NCBI RefSeq assembly: GCF_009497655.1
Contig: NZ_CP023317.1
Location: forward strand, 4,803,501-4,867,500
Reading direction: 5' to 3'
DNA length: 64,000 bases
Source of the DNA: Priestia megaterium
GTDB lineage: Bacteria > Bacillota > Bacilli > Bacillales > Bacillaceae_H
In this document: positions 45,210-53,527 of the stretch, in pieces
Position numbering within the stretch: position 1 is the first letter of the stretch
Layout: every line of letters starts with the position of its first letter
The notes under the pieces: model-generated
Database searches by the model: none
Seen by the model: only the letters and a program-made list of their open reading frames with translations
What the model was told of the DNA's origin: nothing
Made by a program: the position numbers and the translations under genes

Positions 45210-45677
45210 TTATGCCTTCGAATTAAAAATAGAGTTGGACTGAAACGATCTATTATTTGTTTTTGTGTAATTGAACGAATCCTCTCGCTTCGATGGAACA
45301 AGAAGGTCTAGTTCGGTATGAATCAGCTGTAAAGACTGTGTGAGCAGCTGATTGTTTAAGTCATTTGCATACTTTATATCTTGAATGATATCTATTAGCT
45401 GTTTTTGAAAGGGTATCAAGATGGAGTATTCAGAGAATGAGCCTGCTATTTCTTCAATGGAGCGAGCAGTATGTCCGCTTTTTTCCATTGCTTCTATACG
45501 TTTTGTTTCCAGTGCAGAAATAGCAGCTATATGAGATTGCTCTTTTTGCAAAGAAGCCGTCAATGCCTTTACATCTTGTTTAATAATAAAATTCGTTTTC
45601 TCTTTAACAATGACATACAAACTTTTATGAAGCGTTACTTGTTTTTCTAGTATCGTTTGAATTTCTTGCACGTTCAA
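45210..45677 (-). CDS. flgN: flagellar export chaperone FlgN (YvyG)
   Basis: A helical 155-residue protein in the flgN position between flgM and flgK. Its pattern (TILEKQVTLHKSLYVIVKEKTNFIIKQDVKAL) fits the FlgN family, chaperones for FlgK and FlgL. In B. subtilis the gene is called yvyG. It lies 15 bases after flgM. Confidence 0.88.
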   Translation of the reverse strand: MNVQEIQTILEKQVTLHKSLYVIVKEKTNFIIKQDVKALTASLQKEQSHIAAISALETKRIEAMEKSGHTARSIEEIAGSFSEYSILIPFQKQLIDIIQDIKYANDLNNQLLTQSLQLIHTELDLLVPSKREDSFNYTKTNNRSFQSNSIFNSKA

Positions 45678-45692
45678 TCAATGTCAGTCCTT

Positions 45693-45947
45693 TTATTTTT
45701 TATAGAAATCTACAATACTTTTAGCAATTTCTTTTCCGTTAATTTCGTATGTTCCGCTGTTAATTTGCTGTTTGAGCTTCTCCAATTTTTCAAGTCTTTC
45801 TGGAGATGGTTCATTTCCCTGAAGTTTCTTCGCCTCAGATGAAATATGAATCTGATCTTGTGGATTTTTTTTAGAGACCTGTTCTGTTTTTTCTGATTGT
45901 TTTTTGTACGGATTTATTCCAAATAAGTTCGATGGGTTAATCTTCAT
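45693..45947 (-). CDS. flgM: anti-sigma D factor FlgM
   Basis: FlgM binds and inhibits sigma D until the hook is finished. The protein begins MKINPSNLFGINPYKK and contains the C-terminal sigma-binding region ERLEKLKQQINSGTYEINGKEIAKSIVDF. I take the ATG for MKINPS, preceded by AGAGGTGAGAGAG; a GTG three codons upstream overlaps that site. This gives 84 residues. A near-consensus sigma D promoter lies 46 bases upstream. Confidence 0.95.
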   Translation of the reverse strand: MKINPSNLFGINPYKKQSEKTEQVSKKNPQDQIHISSEAKKLQGNEPSPERLEKLEKLKQQINSGTYEINGKEIAKSIVDFYKK

Positions 45948-45992
45948 CTCTCTCACCTCTTTTTATATTTGTATCCGTTATCTCTATTCATT

Positions 45993-46019
45993 ATATCGGA
46001 ATTTCCACCTAAACCTTTA
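45993..46019 (-). promoter_or_regulatory. sigma D promoter of flgM
   Basis: TAAA-N15-TCCGATAT on the minus strand matches the sigma D consensus TAAA-N15-GCCGATAT with one mismatch. Confidence 0.85.
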
Positions 46020-46106
46020 GCATCCGCAAGGAAGTTGAGACCATTTTCACAGTCCACCTTAAACATAGGTCTATAGATAGAGAGTCTGCAAACATTCAGC
46101 ACACTT

Positions 46107-46520
46107 TTACTCTTTTTTCCTTTCGTTAGAACGATAGGTGGGACGCGTGGGCTCTTCATTTGAACGAATCATCTCACGATTATGCTTTTCTAACCCATGT
46201 TTAATTTCTTGAGAGCATGAATGGCAAAGTTTCCCTTCCCGAATCTGAGCGTTGCATTGCATGCATGGATAGCTTATATTTGGAAAGTTAGCTAACACTA
46301 AGCGACCTTGTCGAATAAATTGATGAATTAACAAATCTGAAACGCCCGTTTCTTTCATCACTTCGTAAGTCGTTGCTGTACGATTTGCTCTTTTCTTCAA
46401 GAATGAAGAAACACGTTGAAACAGAGCTTCTTCTTTGTCAAAACATGATTTACATATACTTATTGATCCAATTTTCACAAATAAATGACCGCATTCCCTG
46501 CAATTATCTAACGTTCCCAT
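46107..46520 (-). CDS. yvyF: flagellar operon protein YvyF
   Basis: A 137-residue Cys-rich protein in the yvyF slot between comFC and flgM. It has two zinc-ribbon pairs (CRECGHLF ... CKSC near the start; CMQCNAQIREGKLCHSC near 95-111) and a helix-turn-helix-like middle (TATTYEVMKETGVSDLLIHQFIRQG). YvyF is sometimes described as a flagellar regulator; its mechanism is not established. Confidence 0.88.
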   Translation of the reverse strand: MGTLDNCRECGHLFVKIGSISICKSCFDKEEALFQRVSSFLKKRANRTATTYEVMKETGVSDLLIHQFIRQGRLVLANFPNISYPCMQCNAQIREGKLCHSCSQEIKHGLEKHNREMIRSNEEPTRPTYRSNERKKE

Positions 46521-46581
46521 ATTCGAAACTCCTCATTTGTTTTTTATTTTACTATCGGTCAAAGTTTTAAATTATACATCT

Positions 46582-47274
46582 TCATGCACGAATTAAAGTG
46601 AGCGAACGAACTGAACGTGCCCCAGCTTCCTGCAAACACTTTGCCGCTTGGCGCACGGTTGCTCCTGTTGTATAAATGTCATCAATCAAGAGAAATTCTT
46701 GATTCGTAACCATTGAGGAGTCGACTACTTTAAATTCCAGCCTTTCTGTCAGCCGACTTCGCCTATTTTTCTTTGATTGCTTTGTTCCTGAACAACGAAC
46801 AAGAGGCATTTCTATGTTGTCACTGATCAGTTCAGCTAGTGCTAAAGATTGGTTAAACCCTCTTTCGTATAATCTCTCCTCCGTTAAAGGTACAGGAACT
46901 AGTATAGCTTTTGGGTTACATTCTTTTTTATAGAACTTATACCACTGCTCCTTGAATGCTTGGATAATTTCATAGTCTCCTTGAAATTTAAAACGCTCTA
47001 TTATGCTTTGCATAAAATCACTGTACGTATAAAGAGAACGGTTAAAAAAAGAAGCATCATTCCATTTCTGACAGTCCTTACATGTGTCTAGCTCATAATG
47101 AGAAGGAGCCAGGTCTGCAAGAGAGCGGCCGCATCCCCTGCAAACGCTACTGGTGATGATGGGACATCTTTGCAAGCAAACAGTGCAAATCCTATCCGTT
47201 GAAGAAGATTTTAACAATGACCTCCAATCGAAAGAAGAGACAAGAGGTTCAAAACAAATCAGACATATTGTCAT
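46582..47274 (-). CDS. comFC: competence protein ComFC (phosphoribosyltransferase fold)
   Basis: ComFC is needed for DNA uptake and works with ComFA. The 230-residue protein has N-terminal zinc ribbons (CLICFEPL ... CTVCLQRC; CRGCGRSL ... CKDCQKW) and a type I PRT motif FLLIDDIYTTGATVRQAA. It overlaps comFA by four bases. In B. subtilis comFB lies between comFA and comFC; here it is missing. Confidence 0.94.
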   Translation of the reverse strand: MTICLICFEPLVSSFDWRSLLKSSSTDRICTVCLQRCPIITSSVCRGCGRSLADLAPSHYELDTCKDCQKWNDASFFNRSLYTYSDFMQSIIERFKFQGDYEIIQAFKEQWYKFYKKECNPKAILVPVPLTEERLYERGFNQSLALAELISDNIEMPLVRCSGTKQSKKNRRSRLTERLEFKVVDSSMVTNQEFLLIDDIYTTGATVRQAAKCLQEAGARSVRSLTLIRA

Positions 47275-48761
47275 CGATCAATCAGCCCTTCCTTATAAGC
47301 TAGAGCATTCATATGTTCAATATGTCCTTTTGCTTTTCGCATAGACAGAGATTGTCCATAATGAAAAAAGACCACGTCTCCCGTTGGAAATTGAGCACTC
47401 CTCCCCACCCTTCCTGAAATCTGCACAAGAGCACTTTCAGTAAAAATCGTTTCTTCTGCTCCCAATACTGCAACATCTATGTTGGGAACCGTTACGCCTC
47501 GCTCCAATATGGTTGTCGTTACTAAAATAACGAGCTGCCCTTCTCTAAATTTCATTACTTTTTCTTTTCGCTGGGAATCTTCAGCATGGACACCGTCTAC
47601 CTTTTCGGTCAGCTTTCGAATCATGTCTGTGATCGGAGCAATCCACTTAATTTGCGGGACGAAGACAAAGCATTGTTTCCCTTCATCTATTCTTTTTTTT
47701 ACCCATTTCTCAACATTAGCAGGCAAGGTATCTGTTTTTATTTTTTTCTTCCAATTGCCACACCATTCAAACCGAGGAACAGGAATAAGCATTCGGTGAT
47801 AGCGGGCTGGAATTTTAACTACTTGTTTTTTTCCTTGCTCAACGTCTTTTTTTAATGATTCACTTGGAGTCGCTGTTAAATAAATCTTTGACGCAACGTG
47901 TTTAGCTGCTTTTGCAACAGCATAGTGCAGCATAGGCTCTGTTGAATACGGGAATGCATCTACTTCGTCAATAATCAGCACATCGAATGCTTGATAATAA
48001 TGCAAAAGTTGATGAGTGGTGGAAATAATAAGAGAGGATTCATGAAAACGGTCTTCGCTGCCTCCATACATAGCCAGCACAGATATATCCGGAAATGCCG
48101 ATTGAATTCTTGGCTTTAACTCAATAACCACGTCTGTTCTTGGAGTAGCAATACAGACTTTCTTTCCGCTGTTCAACGCGGATTCAATACCTTTAAATAA
48201 AATTTCCGTTTTTCCTGCTCCGCAAACAGCCCAAATTAACAGCTCTCCATCCTTTTTTATAGCTTGAATGAGTTCATTTGAAGCACGTTCTTGAGCTTTA
48301 GACAGCGTGCCTTTCCAATTCATCACGCTGCTTTTTGGCAGGACATTACTTGCTGGCCCTTCCCAGTTTATAAAGGGTGTGCATTCACTTACTTTGCCCA
48401 TTACAATACATGCTCGGCAATAGTAGCAGTTCTGGTGACATCTACTGCATGGAAATGAAGCGAAATAAAAAGGGCTATCACTTCCACACCGGTTGCATCT
48501 GTATCGATTTTCTTTTTGGGTAATTGCTTTTTGATAGGAAATATATCCGTTTAGGTAATGTTCATGAATGAGGGGTAAAGGATAGGGAGTCTGATTGAGT
48601 AGCAGCTGCTTTCCGCTTAAAGAGCGCTGAAGATCTAAAGAGTAAGGGTATGAAGGATTTAAAGGTGGAGTTCTCCACGTATCGATTTGAGAGAGAGGAA
48701 AAGCATCAGGACTAGGCACTTGAACGGGATCTAGCAGTTCTTGTTTAACAGTAAAAAGCAT
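47271..48761 (-). CDS. comFA: late competence DNA helicase ComFA
   Basis: ComFA is a membrane-associated DEAD-box ATPase that helps pull transforming DNA into the cytoplasm. The protein has an N-terminal four-Cys zinc motif (CNRCGSDSPFYFASFPCSRC then CYYCRAC), Walker A AVCGAGKTE, DEVD (LIIDEVDAFPYS) and motif VI QISGRVGRS. I choose the ATG for MLFTVKQ, nine bases after AAAGGA, giving 496 residues. One AAAA-N5-TTTT half of a ComK-type box lies 45-60 bases upstream. Confidence 0.94.
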   Translation of the reverse strand: MLFTVKQELLDPVQVPSPDAFPLSQIDTWRTPPLNPSYPYSLDLQRSLSGKQLLLNQTPYPLPLIHEHYLNGYISYQKAITQKENRYRCNRCGSDSPFYFASFPCSRCHQNCYYCRACIVMGKVSECTPFINWEGPASNVLPKSSVMNWKGTLSKAQERASNELIQAIKKDGELLIWAVCGAGKTEILFKGIESALNSGKKVCIATPRTDVVIELKPRIQSAFPDISVLAMYGGSEDRFHESSLIISTTHQLLHYYQAFDVLIIDEVDAFPYSTEPMLHYAVAKAAKHVASKIYLTATPSESLKKDVEQGKKQVVKIPARYHRMLIPVPRFEWCGNWKKKIKTDTLPANVEKWVKKRIDEGKQCFVFVPQIKWIAPITDMIRKLTEKVDGVHAEDSQRKEKVMKFREGQLVILVTTTILERGVTVPNIDVAVLGAEETIFTESALVQISGRVGRSAQFPTGDVVFFHYGQSLSMRKAKGHIEHMNALAYKEGLIDR

Positions 48762-48804
48762 CTCTTCATTCCTTTCCATTTTTATCGTACACATCTATAT
48801 ACGC

Positions 48805-48821
48805 AAAAAAAGGTGTTTTTT
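48805..48821. promoter_or_regulatory. possible ComK AT-box upstream of comFA
   Basis: AAAA-N5-TTTT occurs once within AAAAAAAGGTGTTTTTT. ComK normally needs two such boxes at a set spacing, and I see only one clear copy, so this is weak. Confidence 0.3.
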
Positions 48822-48825
48822 CCTG

Positions 48826-48855
48826 CAAAAAAACCAAATCAAATGATTTGGTTTT
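48826..48855 (-). terminator. terminator of degV
   Basis: AAACCAAATCA and TGATTTGGTTT form an 11-bp stem; minus-strand Ts follow. Confidence 0.85.
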
Positions 48856-48858
48856 CGA

Positions 48859-49704
48859 TTACTTTTTATACCAGCCTATACCGATGGCACCTTCACCTAA
48901 ATGCGTGCCAATGACAGCCCCAAAATAAGAAAGGCTCCATTCAATATGAGGATATTCTTGTTCTAAGTCTCGTTGAATTTCTTTTGCTTCATTTTCACGA
49001 TTAGAATGAATAACTACAGCTTTCATAGGTACGTTTTCTTTTGCATCTTCATCAAGAAGCTCGGTAATTCGTTTTAATGCTCGCTTACGCGTACGAATTT
49101 TTTCAAACGGAACGATTTTTTTAGATTCAAAATGGAGCACGGGCTTTACTTGAAGAAGACTGCCAATAATAGCCTGAGCAGCATTTAGGCGACCTCCGCG
49201 CTGTAAGTGAGATAAATCATCTACCATAAAATAAGCACGCATTGATAGTTTCATCTCTTCGAAACGCGCAATGATTTCGTCAGGATGTTTATTTAATCGG
49301 ACCATCTCGGCTCCTTCAATCGCATAAAAGCCCTGAACCATACAGCTGATTTCTGAATCAAATACGTGCACATCAAAGTCTTCTACCATGCTACCTGCCG
49401 TCAAAGCACCCTGATACGTTCCGCTAATTCCACTAGATAACGTAATAACGATAGCAGCATCGAACTGATCTCGTTTTAACTGTTCAAACAACTCTACAAA
49501 TTCTCCAATAGCAGGCTGAGAAGTGGTTGGAAGATTTTTTGCTTCTTTAATTTTTTCAAAATATTGTTTTGCAGTCATATCTACTTCTTCACGATATGTT
49601 TCTTCACCAAAAATAACGCTTAGCGGTACCATATGTATATGATAGTTTGATCGAATTTCCTCTGATATATAGGCGGTACTATCTGTAATAATTGCTGTTT
49701 TCAT
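48859..49704 (-). CDS. degV: DegV-family fatty-acid-binding protein
   Basis: DegV proteins bind long-chain fatty acids; relatives act as FakB in exogenous fatty-acid phosphorylation. The protein has the family motifs AIITDSTAYISEE, TLSSGISGTYQGA and HLGEGAIGIGWYKK. I choose the ATG for MKTAIITD; the upstream ATG overlaps the Shine-Dalgarno AAAGG. This gives 281 residues, matching the B. subtilis DegV (YviA) that lies between degU and comFA there too. Confidence 0.92.
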   Translation of the reverse strand: MKTAIITDSTAYISEEIRSNYHIHMVPLSVIFGEETYREEVDMTAKQYFEKIKEAKNLPTTSQPAIGEFVELFEQLKRDQFDAAIVITLSSGISGTYQGALTAGSMVEDFDVHVFDSEISCMVQGFYAIEGAEMVRLNKHPDEIIARFEEMKLSMRAYFMVDDLSHLQRGGRLNAAQAIIGSLLQVKPVLHFESKKIVPFEKIRTRKRALKRITELLDEDAKENVPMKAVVIHSNRENEAKEIQRDLEQEYPHIEWSLSYFGAVIGTHLGEGAIGIGWYKK

Positions 49705-49810
49705 AAGATAGGGATCCATCCTTTGTTATATAAAATAATTTCACTCTATTCTACAACATTTAGGATTAAAATGCATGTAACGAGAGGTTTACCTATTAGT
49801 AAAAGCTCCT

Positions 49811-50248
49811 TCACGTATACATATTAATTAACAAACCTTGAATTTCCCCTACCTGCTTGAGTAAATTTAAACTGTCTTTTTCTTTTTGAAGGATATCATT
49901 TGTCAAGTCAACTAGTTTCGTATCCACTTCTTTCACTAGCTTATATACTTTAGTCGTTCCTCTGTGGTTAAATCCTCTTTCTTCATGCAGTTCAAAACTA
50001 TTTTTAACGACTTCGTTCATAAACTGCTTCACAAGCGTCTTGTATTTCCGCAAAGAATCAATAGTTTGACTTTTTACTAACTGCTTTCCCTGTTCTTCAA
50101 TTTTATTTATCACTTGAGTTAAATGTTCATAGGTCAGTTCTTTTTGTTTCTTTACCATTACTCCTGTAAATGAAGCCGAACTACTTACTTCTTTTTCTCT
50201 AATGAGATTCACGGAAGAAGAAAGACCGTTAATTCGCTGTAACTCCAC
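49811..50248 (-). CDS. DUF327 protein YaaR-like
   Basis: A 145-residue, highly charged helical protein matching the YaaR/DUF327 pattern (IEEQGKQLVKSQTIDSLRKYKTLVKQFMNEVV ... NHRGTTKVYKLVKEVDTKLVDL). The start is GTG after AAAGGAGAGATACATA. B. subtilis yaaR lies elsewhere, near the origin. Here it sits 120 bases after a FliS-like gene, which hints at a flagellar or export-related role (inference). Function is unknown. Confidence 0.8.
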   Translation of the reverse strand: MELQRINGLSSSVNLIREKEVSSSASFTGVMVKKQKELTYEHLTQVINKIEEQGKQLVKSQTIDSLRKYKTLVKQFMNEVVKNSFELHEERGFNHRGTTKVYKLVKEVDTKLVDLTNDILQKEKDSLNLLKQVGEIQGLLINMYT

Positions 50249-50368
50249 TATGTATCTCTCCTTTCTCTGTTAGTATACACTTCATTCAGTTTAGACTTTT
50301 AGATGTGCTTGCTTGATTAGCTGAAAAGTTTCGAGAGGCATCTGATGCGTGGATATGATGATTATCCT

Positions 50369-50800
50369 TTAGCTAAGAGTAATACGTATGTGCTGTTCAT
50401 AAGAAGACAGCTTGTTTTTGCGGGGCGAAGAGGTAACTTTAGGCGTCTCTTTTAACACTTCATTCCAAGCGTTAGAAAGCTTCTTCATCATTTGTTGAAC
50501 TTCACATAAAATAAACGTATCTTTTTTTAAATTAGCCATAATTAATCTCTCAGACATATAGTTGTAAAGGGTATCTAACTGCTCTGCAATAATACCTGCT
50601 TGATATGTTAAGCCAATTCCTAGACGATATAAAATATCGTTGCACTGTTTAATTTTTTCATTCGCTGTAAAATAATCGCTGTGTTGAATTGCTCTAACAG
50701 CTTCATCAATATTTTGAATAAATTTTTCATACATCATAGCTGTTAGCTCTTGAGGAGATTTATGATAGATTAATTCTTCCGTTATAAAATTCAGCTTCAT
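50369..50800 (-). CDS. second FliS-like flagellar chaperone
   Basis: A 143-residue helical protein with the FliS pattern: HKSPQELTAMMYEKFIQNIDEAV near the start, ANEKIKQCNDILYRLGIGL, and LYNYMSERLIMANLKKDTFIL. It diverges strongly from the FliS encoded after fliD and has an extended basic C-terminus (SSPRKNKLSSYEQHIRI). The ATG follows AAGAAGGCAAGAAGGTG. It may serve a different filament or export substrate than the main FliS (inference). Confidence 0.82.
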   Translation of the reverse strand: MKLNFITEELIYHKSPQELTAMMYEKFIQNIDEAVRAIQHSDYFTANEKIKQCNDILYRLGIGLTYQAGIIAEQLDTLYNYMSERLIMANLKKDTFILCEVQQMMKKLSNAWNEVLKETPKVTSSPRKNKLSSYEQHIRITLS

Positions 50801-50858
50801 CACCTTCTTGCCTTCTTTAAATCCATTTTCTATGTGTTGCGCTATAACTCTTAAATTT

Positions 50859-51017
50859 TTAAAGTATACCAGTTGAGGTTTGAATAAATTCTTTTACGAC
50901 CTCATATGTATCTGAATGTATTGAAGACCTTCCTTTACAAGAGCTTGCATCAAATGGATGGACATTGTTTTGAGGTATGGATGCTTTTGTCGAAAGTTGA
51001 AGGACGAGTAAATGCAC
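50859..51017 (-). CDS. possible small ORF upstream of the fliS paralogue
   Basis: A 52-codon frame starting at GTG, with GAAGGG ten bases before it, ends 58 bases before the FliS paralogue. It reads VHLLVLQLSTKASIPQNNV near the start and DTYEVVKEFIQTSTGIL at the end. It lies 48 bases downstream of a sigma D-like promoter. I recognise no family. It could be a small flagellar gene, a remnant (for example of flaG) or chance. Confidence 0.25.
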   Translation of the reverse strand: MHLLVLQLSTKASIPQNNVHPFDASSCKGRSSIHSDTYEVVKEFIQTSTGIL

Positions 51018-51064
51018 AGAGCTATCACCCTTCGCCTTCCTAGAAGATATCTTCTTCCCTTAAC

Positions 51065-51090
51065 TTATCGGTTGGTTTCCTCTCTCATTA
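51065..51090 (-). promoter_or_regulatory. sigma D-like promoter upstream of the fliS paralogue
   Basis: TAAT-N14-ACCGATAA on the minus strand resembles the sigma D consensus TAAA-N15-GCCGATAT. It lies about 265 bases before the FliS paralogue, with only a small ORF between. Confidence 0.45.
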
Positions 51091-51139
51091 CACATGACTT
51101 TTTACCCACAATTTCAAAAAAAGTTATAAAAAGAAAAAA

Positions 51140-51175
51140 AAAAGTCCGATATACCTAGCGGTATATCGGACTTTT
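51140..51175 (-). terminator. terminator of degS-degU
   Basis: AAAAGTCCGATATACC and GGTATATCGGACTTTT form a perfect 16-bp stem with a TAGC-type loop and a long T-run on the minus strand. Confidence 0.95.
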
Positions 51176-51179
51176 GAAC

Positions 51180-51863
51180 TTATCTTACTTCTACCCAACC
51201 GTTTTTGATTGCCACAACAACAGCTTGCGTGCGATCATTTACATTCATTTTTTGCAAAATATTACTCACATGGTTTTTAACGGTTTTTTCACTAATATAT
51301 AATGCTTCTCCGATTCCTCGGTTACTTTTACCATCAGCCAACAATTGTAGCACTTCGCACTCACGACGTGTTAGCAAATGCAGTGGACGGCGAATCTCAA
51401 TTGGTTCGTGCGGATAAGAAGACGACTGTCCTTGAGCTGCTAGTCGACGGTACTCTTTTACTAAACTATGCGTTACTTTAGGGTGTAAATATGAACCACC
51501 TTCTGCAACTACTTTCACCGCTTCAATTAACGCATCCGCATCCATTTCTTTTAGCAGATAGCCTCGTGCCCCTGTTTGCAAGGCATGAGTTACATACGTC
51601 TCATCATCATGAATAGATAAGATAATAACTTTAGCATCCGGATTTACTTCTACAAGCTTTTTCGTAGCTTCTACACCATTCACAGCCGGCATGTTAATAT
51701 CCATGATTACAACATCAGGTTGATGTTCTTCTACAAGGTCAATAACTTCGCTACCGTCGTCACCTTCTGCAACTACTTCAAAATCTTTTTCGAAATCTAA
51801 AATTCTTTTTACTCCTTCACGGAATAATTGGTGATCGTCGATTATGATAATTCTTGTCTGCAT
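51180..51863 (-). CDS. degU: response regulator DegU (NarL/FixJ family)
   Basis: DegU controls exoenzymes, competence, motility and biofilm genes according to its phosphorylation. The 227-residue protein has a receiver domain (acidic pocket DDHQ, phosphoacceptor Asp in [13 protein letters not shown] at ~56, LLKEMDAD) and a LuxR-type DNA-binding domain ([22 protein letters not shown] ... [26 protein letters not shown]). It follows degS by 77 bases. Confidence 0.97.
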   Translation of the reverse strand: MQTRIIIIDDHQLFREGVKRILDFEKDFEVVAEGDDGSEVIDLVEEHQPDVVIMDINMPAVNGVEATKKLVEVNPDAKVIILSIHDDETYVTHALQTGARGYLLKEMDADALIEAVKVVAEGGSYLHPKVTHSLVKEYRRLAAQGQSSSYPHEPIEIRRPLHLLTRRECEVLQLLADGKSNRGIGEALYISEKTVKNHVSNILQKMNVNDRTQAVVVAIKNGWVEVR

Positions 51864-51940
51864 GTTTGATTCCTCCCCAAATCGAACAACAAATGTTTTA
51901 CTCTATATTGACCCCTATTTATATACATATCTCTGCCTTT

Positions 51941-53089
51941 TTAAGCGGCTATAATCGGTACTTTAATCATAACAAGCGTGCCTTGGTTAATTTTCGAATG
52001 AACAGAAATAGTCCCATCTAACAAATCAACACGCTCTTTCATTCCTATTAAGCCGAACGAATTCTCTTTTTTCTCTTCTTGATTAAAACCACAGCCGTCA
52101 TCTTTGACCAGCAAAATAGCGTGTTCATTGTTGAACTCTATCTTCACCTGGATTTCCGTCGCGTCTGCATGTTTTAATGCGTTCGTTACAGCTTCTTGCA
52201 CTAGACGAAACAGTGCTACTTCTAATTTTGAAGCAGTTCGCTTCTCTTGTCCAATGGAAATAAACGTAATCCGAGGCTTGCCTTCGTTATAATCTTCGAT
52301 TGTATCAAGATATTTACGCAGCGTCGGAATTAGACCTAAGTCGTCAAGTGCCATCGGTCTTAAATCATATATAATTCGACGTACTTCGTATAGGGCAGAA
52401 CGAACCATTTTTCGTAAATCTCGAATTTCCTCCATTGCTTCTTTTGCACTACGTTCCCGGTAAATTCGGTCAATTAATTCTGATCTCATCATAACATTTG
52501 CAAGCATTTGAGCTGGGCCGTCATGAATCTCTCTTGACAAACGTTTCCGTTCCTCTTCCTGAGCTTCAATAATCCGAAAGCCAAAATACTCTTTTTGAAT
52601 AGCATCTTCTACTATTTCCCCTACTTGTTTTAAGTCACTTGTTAAATAATTTAACACAACGGAAATTTGACCTACTAAGTGATCTGCACGTTTAATCGTT
52701 TCTTCCAATGTAAGCAAGCGTCTTTCTAGTTCATCTCGACGATTACGCAGCTGATATTCGCTTTGCTGATTCATCAGCAGCTTAGTTTGTAATTCGTGTG
52801 CTTTTTCATAAGCGTCTTTTACTTCAGGCTCTGAATAAATTTGAAAATGTCGGCTCACATCAGACAAACGCTTTCGAGCCAACCTTGCCTGAGTTTCCAA
52901 TTTATCACCTTGCTCTATCGTCTCAAGAACTTTTCCTTTTAACACTTCTAACTCTTCTTTAATTTGCTGATATTCTTGTCTGGCATCTTCAGAAAGGCGA
53001 TAGACTTCATTTTTACTATCTCCCACTGTGCCAATAATCTTCTCAAAAATTTCATCAAGTGCCTTGCTTGTTAATTTATGTTTCGACAT
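51941..53089 (-). CDS. degS: cytoplasmic sensor kinase DegS
   Basis: DegS phosphorylates DegU. The 382-residue protein has no membrane segment; residues ~1-170 are coiled coil (the DegS sensor domain), followed by the HisKA_3 phosphoacceptor SREIHDGPAQMLANVMMRSEL (His at ~190) and an HATPase with LFRLVQEAVTNALKHADA and VKDDGCGFN. It is upstream of degU in the usual operon. Confidence 0.97.
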   Translation of the reverse strand: MSKHKLTSKALDEIFEKIIGTVGDSKNEVYRLSEDARQEYQQIKEELEVLKGKVLETIEQGDKLETQARLARKRLSDVSRHFQIYSEPEVKDAYEKAHELQTKLLMNQQSEYQLRNRRDELERRLLTLEETIKRADHLVGQISVVLNYLTSDLKQVGEIVEDAIQKEYFGFRIIEAQEEERKRLSREIHDGPAQMLANVMMRSELIDRIYRERSAKEAMEEIRDLRKMVRSALYEVRRIIYDLRPMALDDLGLIPTLRKYLDTIEDYNEGKPRITFISIGQEKRTASKLEVALFRLVQEAVTNALKHADATEIQVKIEFNNEHAILLVKDDGCGFNQEEKKENSFGLIGMKERVDLLDGTISVHSKINQGTLVMIKVPIIAA

Positions 53090-53211
53090 TTACTCACCCC
53101 AAACTATACTCACATTCGGAGAAATGTCTATACGTTCATGCTATATATAGTATTCGTATGACCTATCTGAATTGTGAGGATAAGATCCATATTTTCTCCC
53201 TATCTGACTTT

Positions 53212-53298
53212 TTATATCCAAAAAGTAACGGTTGTTTTAGTACCCTCAAACTCGACATCAATCGACGCTTGACTCGCGTTATTTGAATAGATTACCAT
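53212..53298 (-). CDS. possible 28-residue ORF upstream of degS
   Basis: ATG to TAA, reading MVIYSNNASQASIDVEFEG and ending TTVTFWI. A weak GAGTGAG lies upstream. The composition (alternating polar and hydrophobic residues, Val/Thr-rich end) looks coding-like, but I recognise nothing. It could be a small gene or the broken end of a larger one. Confidence 0.25.
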   Translation of the reverse strand: MVIYSNNASQASIDVEFEGTKTTVTFWI

Positions 53299-53430
53299 TT
53301 ACGCTCACTCTTCAACAGTGACTAACTGCCTGTTTAAATCATTTCATTATTTAGCTATACAAGCCTGCACACTATTTTATTATAACGTATATTCTGTATG
53401 GGTTGTTTAAGTGATGTTGAATTTGATTAA

Positions 53431-53459
53431 TTGATGTCTTTTCATAAACATTTTATACT
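53431..53459 (+). promoter_or_regulatory. sigma A promoter of yvyE
   Basis: TTGATG, a 17-base spacer and TATACT, about 70 bases before the TTG start. Confidence 0.65.
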
Positions 53460-53527
53460 AATAGCAAGTAAACAGTACGTAAATACCCGTTTTTCTTCTA
53501 TTTATAACGCTAAGGAGGATTTTTTGA

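Larger units (their letters stand above)
50801..51179. other. region between the fliS paralogue and degU
   Basis: About 380 bases. It holds the degU terminator, a sigma D-like promoter and a possible 52-codon reading frame, listed separately. Nothing else is recognisable. Confidence 0.5.
53090..53527. other. divergent region between degS and yvyE
   Basis: 438 bases. The right side holds the yvyE promoter. The degS side has TAGACA-N16-TATAGT, but it is too close to the start codon to be convincing. A 28-codon ORF on the minus strand is listed separately. Confidence 0.5.

Noticed and set aside
45953-46159. 68-codon minus-strand ORF between yvyF and flgM
   Set aside because: It overlaps the 3' end of yvyF out of frame and contains the flgM sigma D promoter.
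51140-51175. Operator palindrome near degU
   Set aside because: The perfect repeat is followed by a T-run and sits at the degU stop, so it is a terminator.
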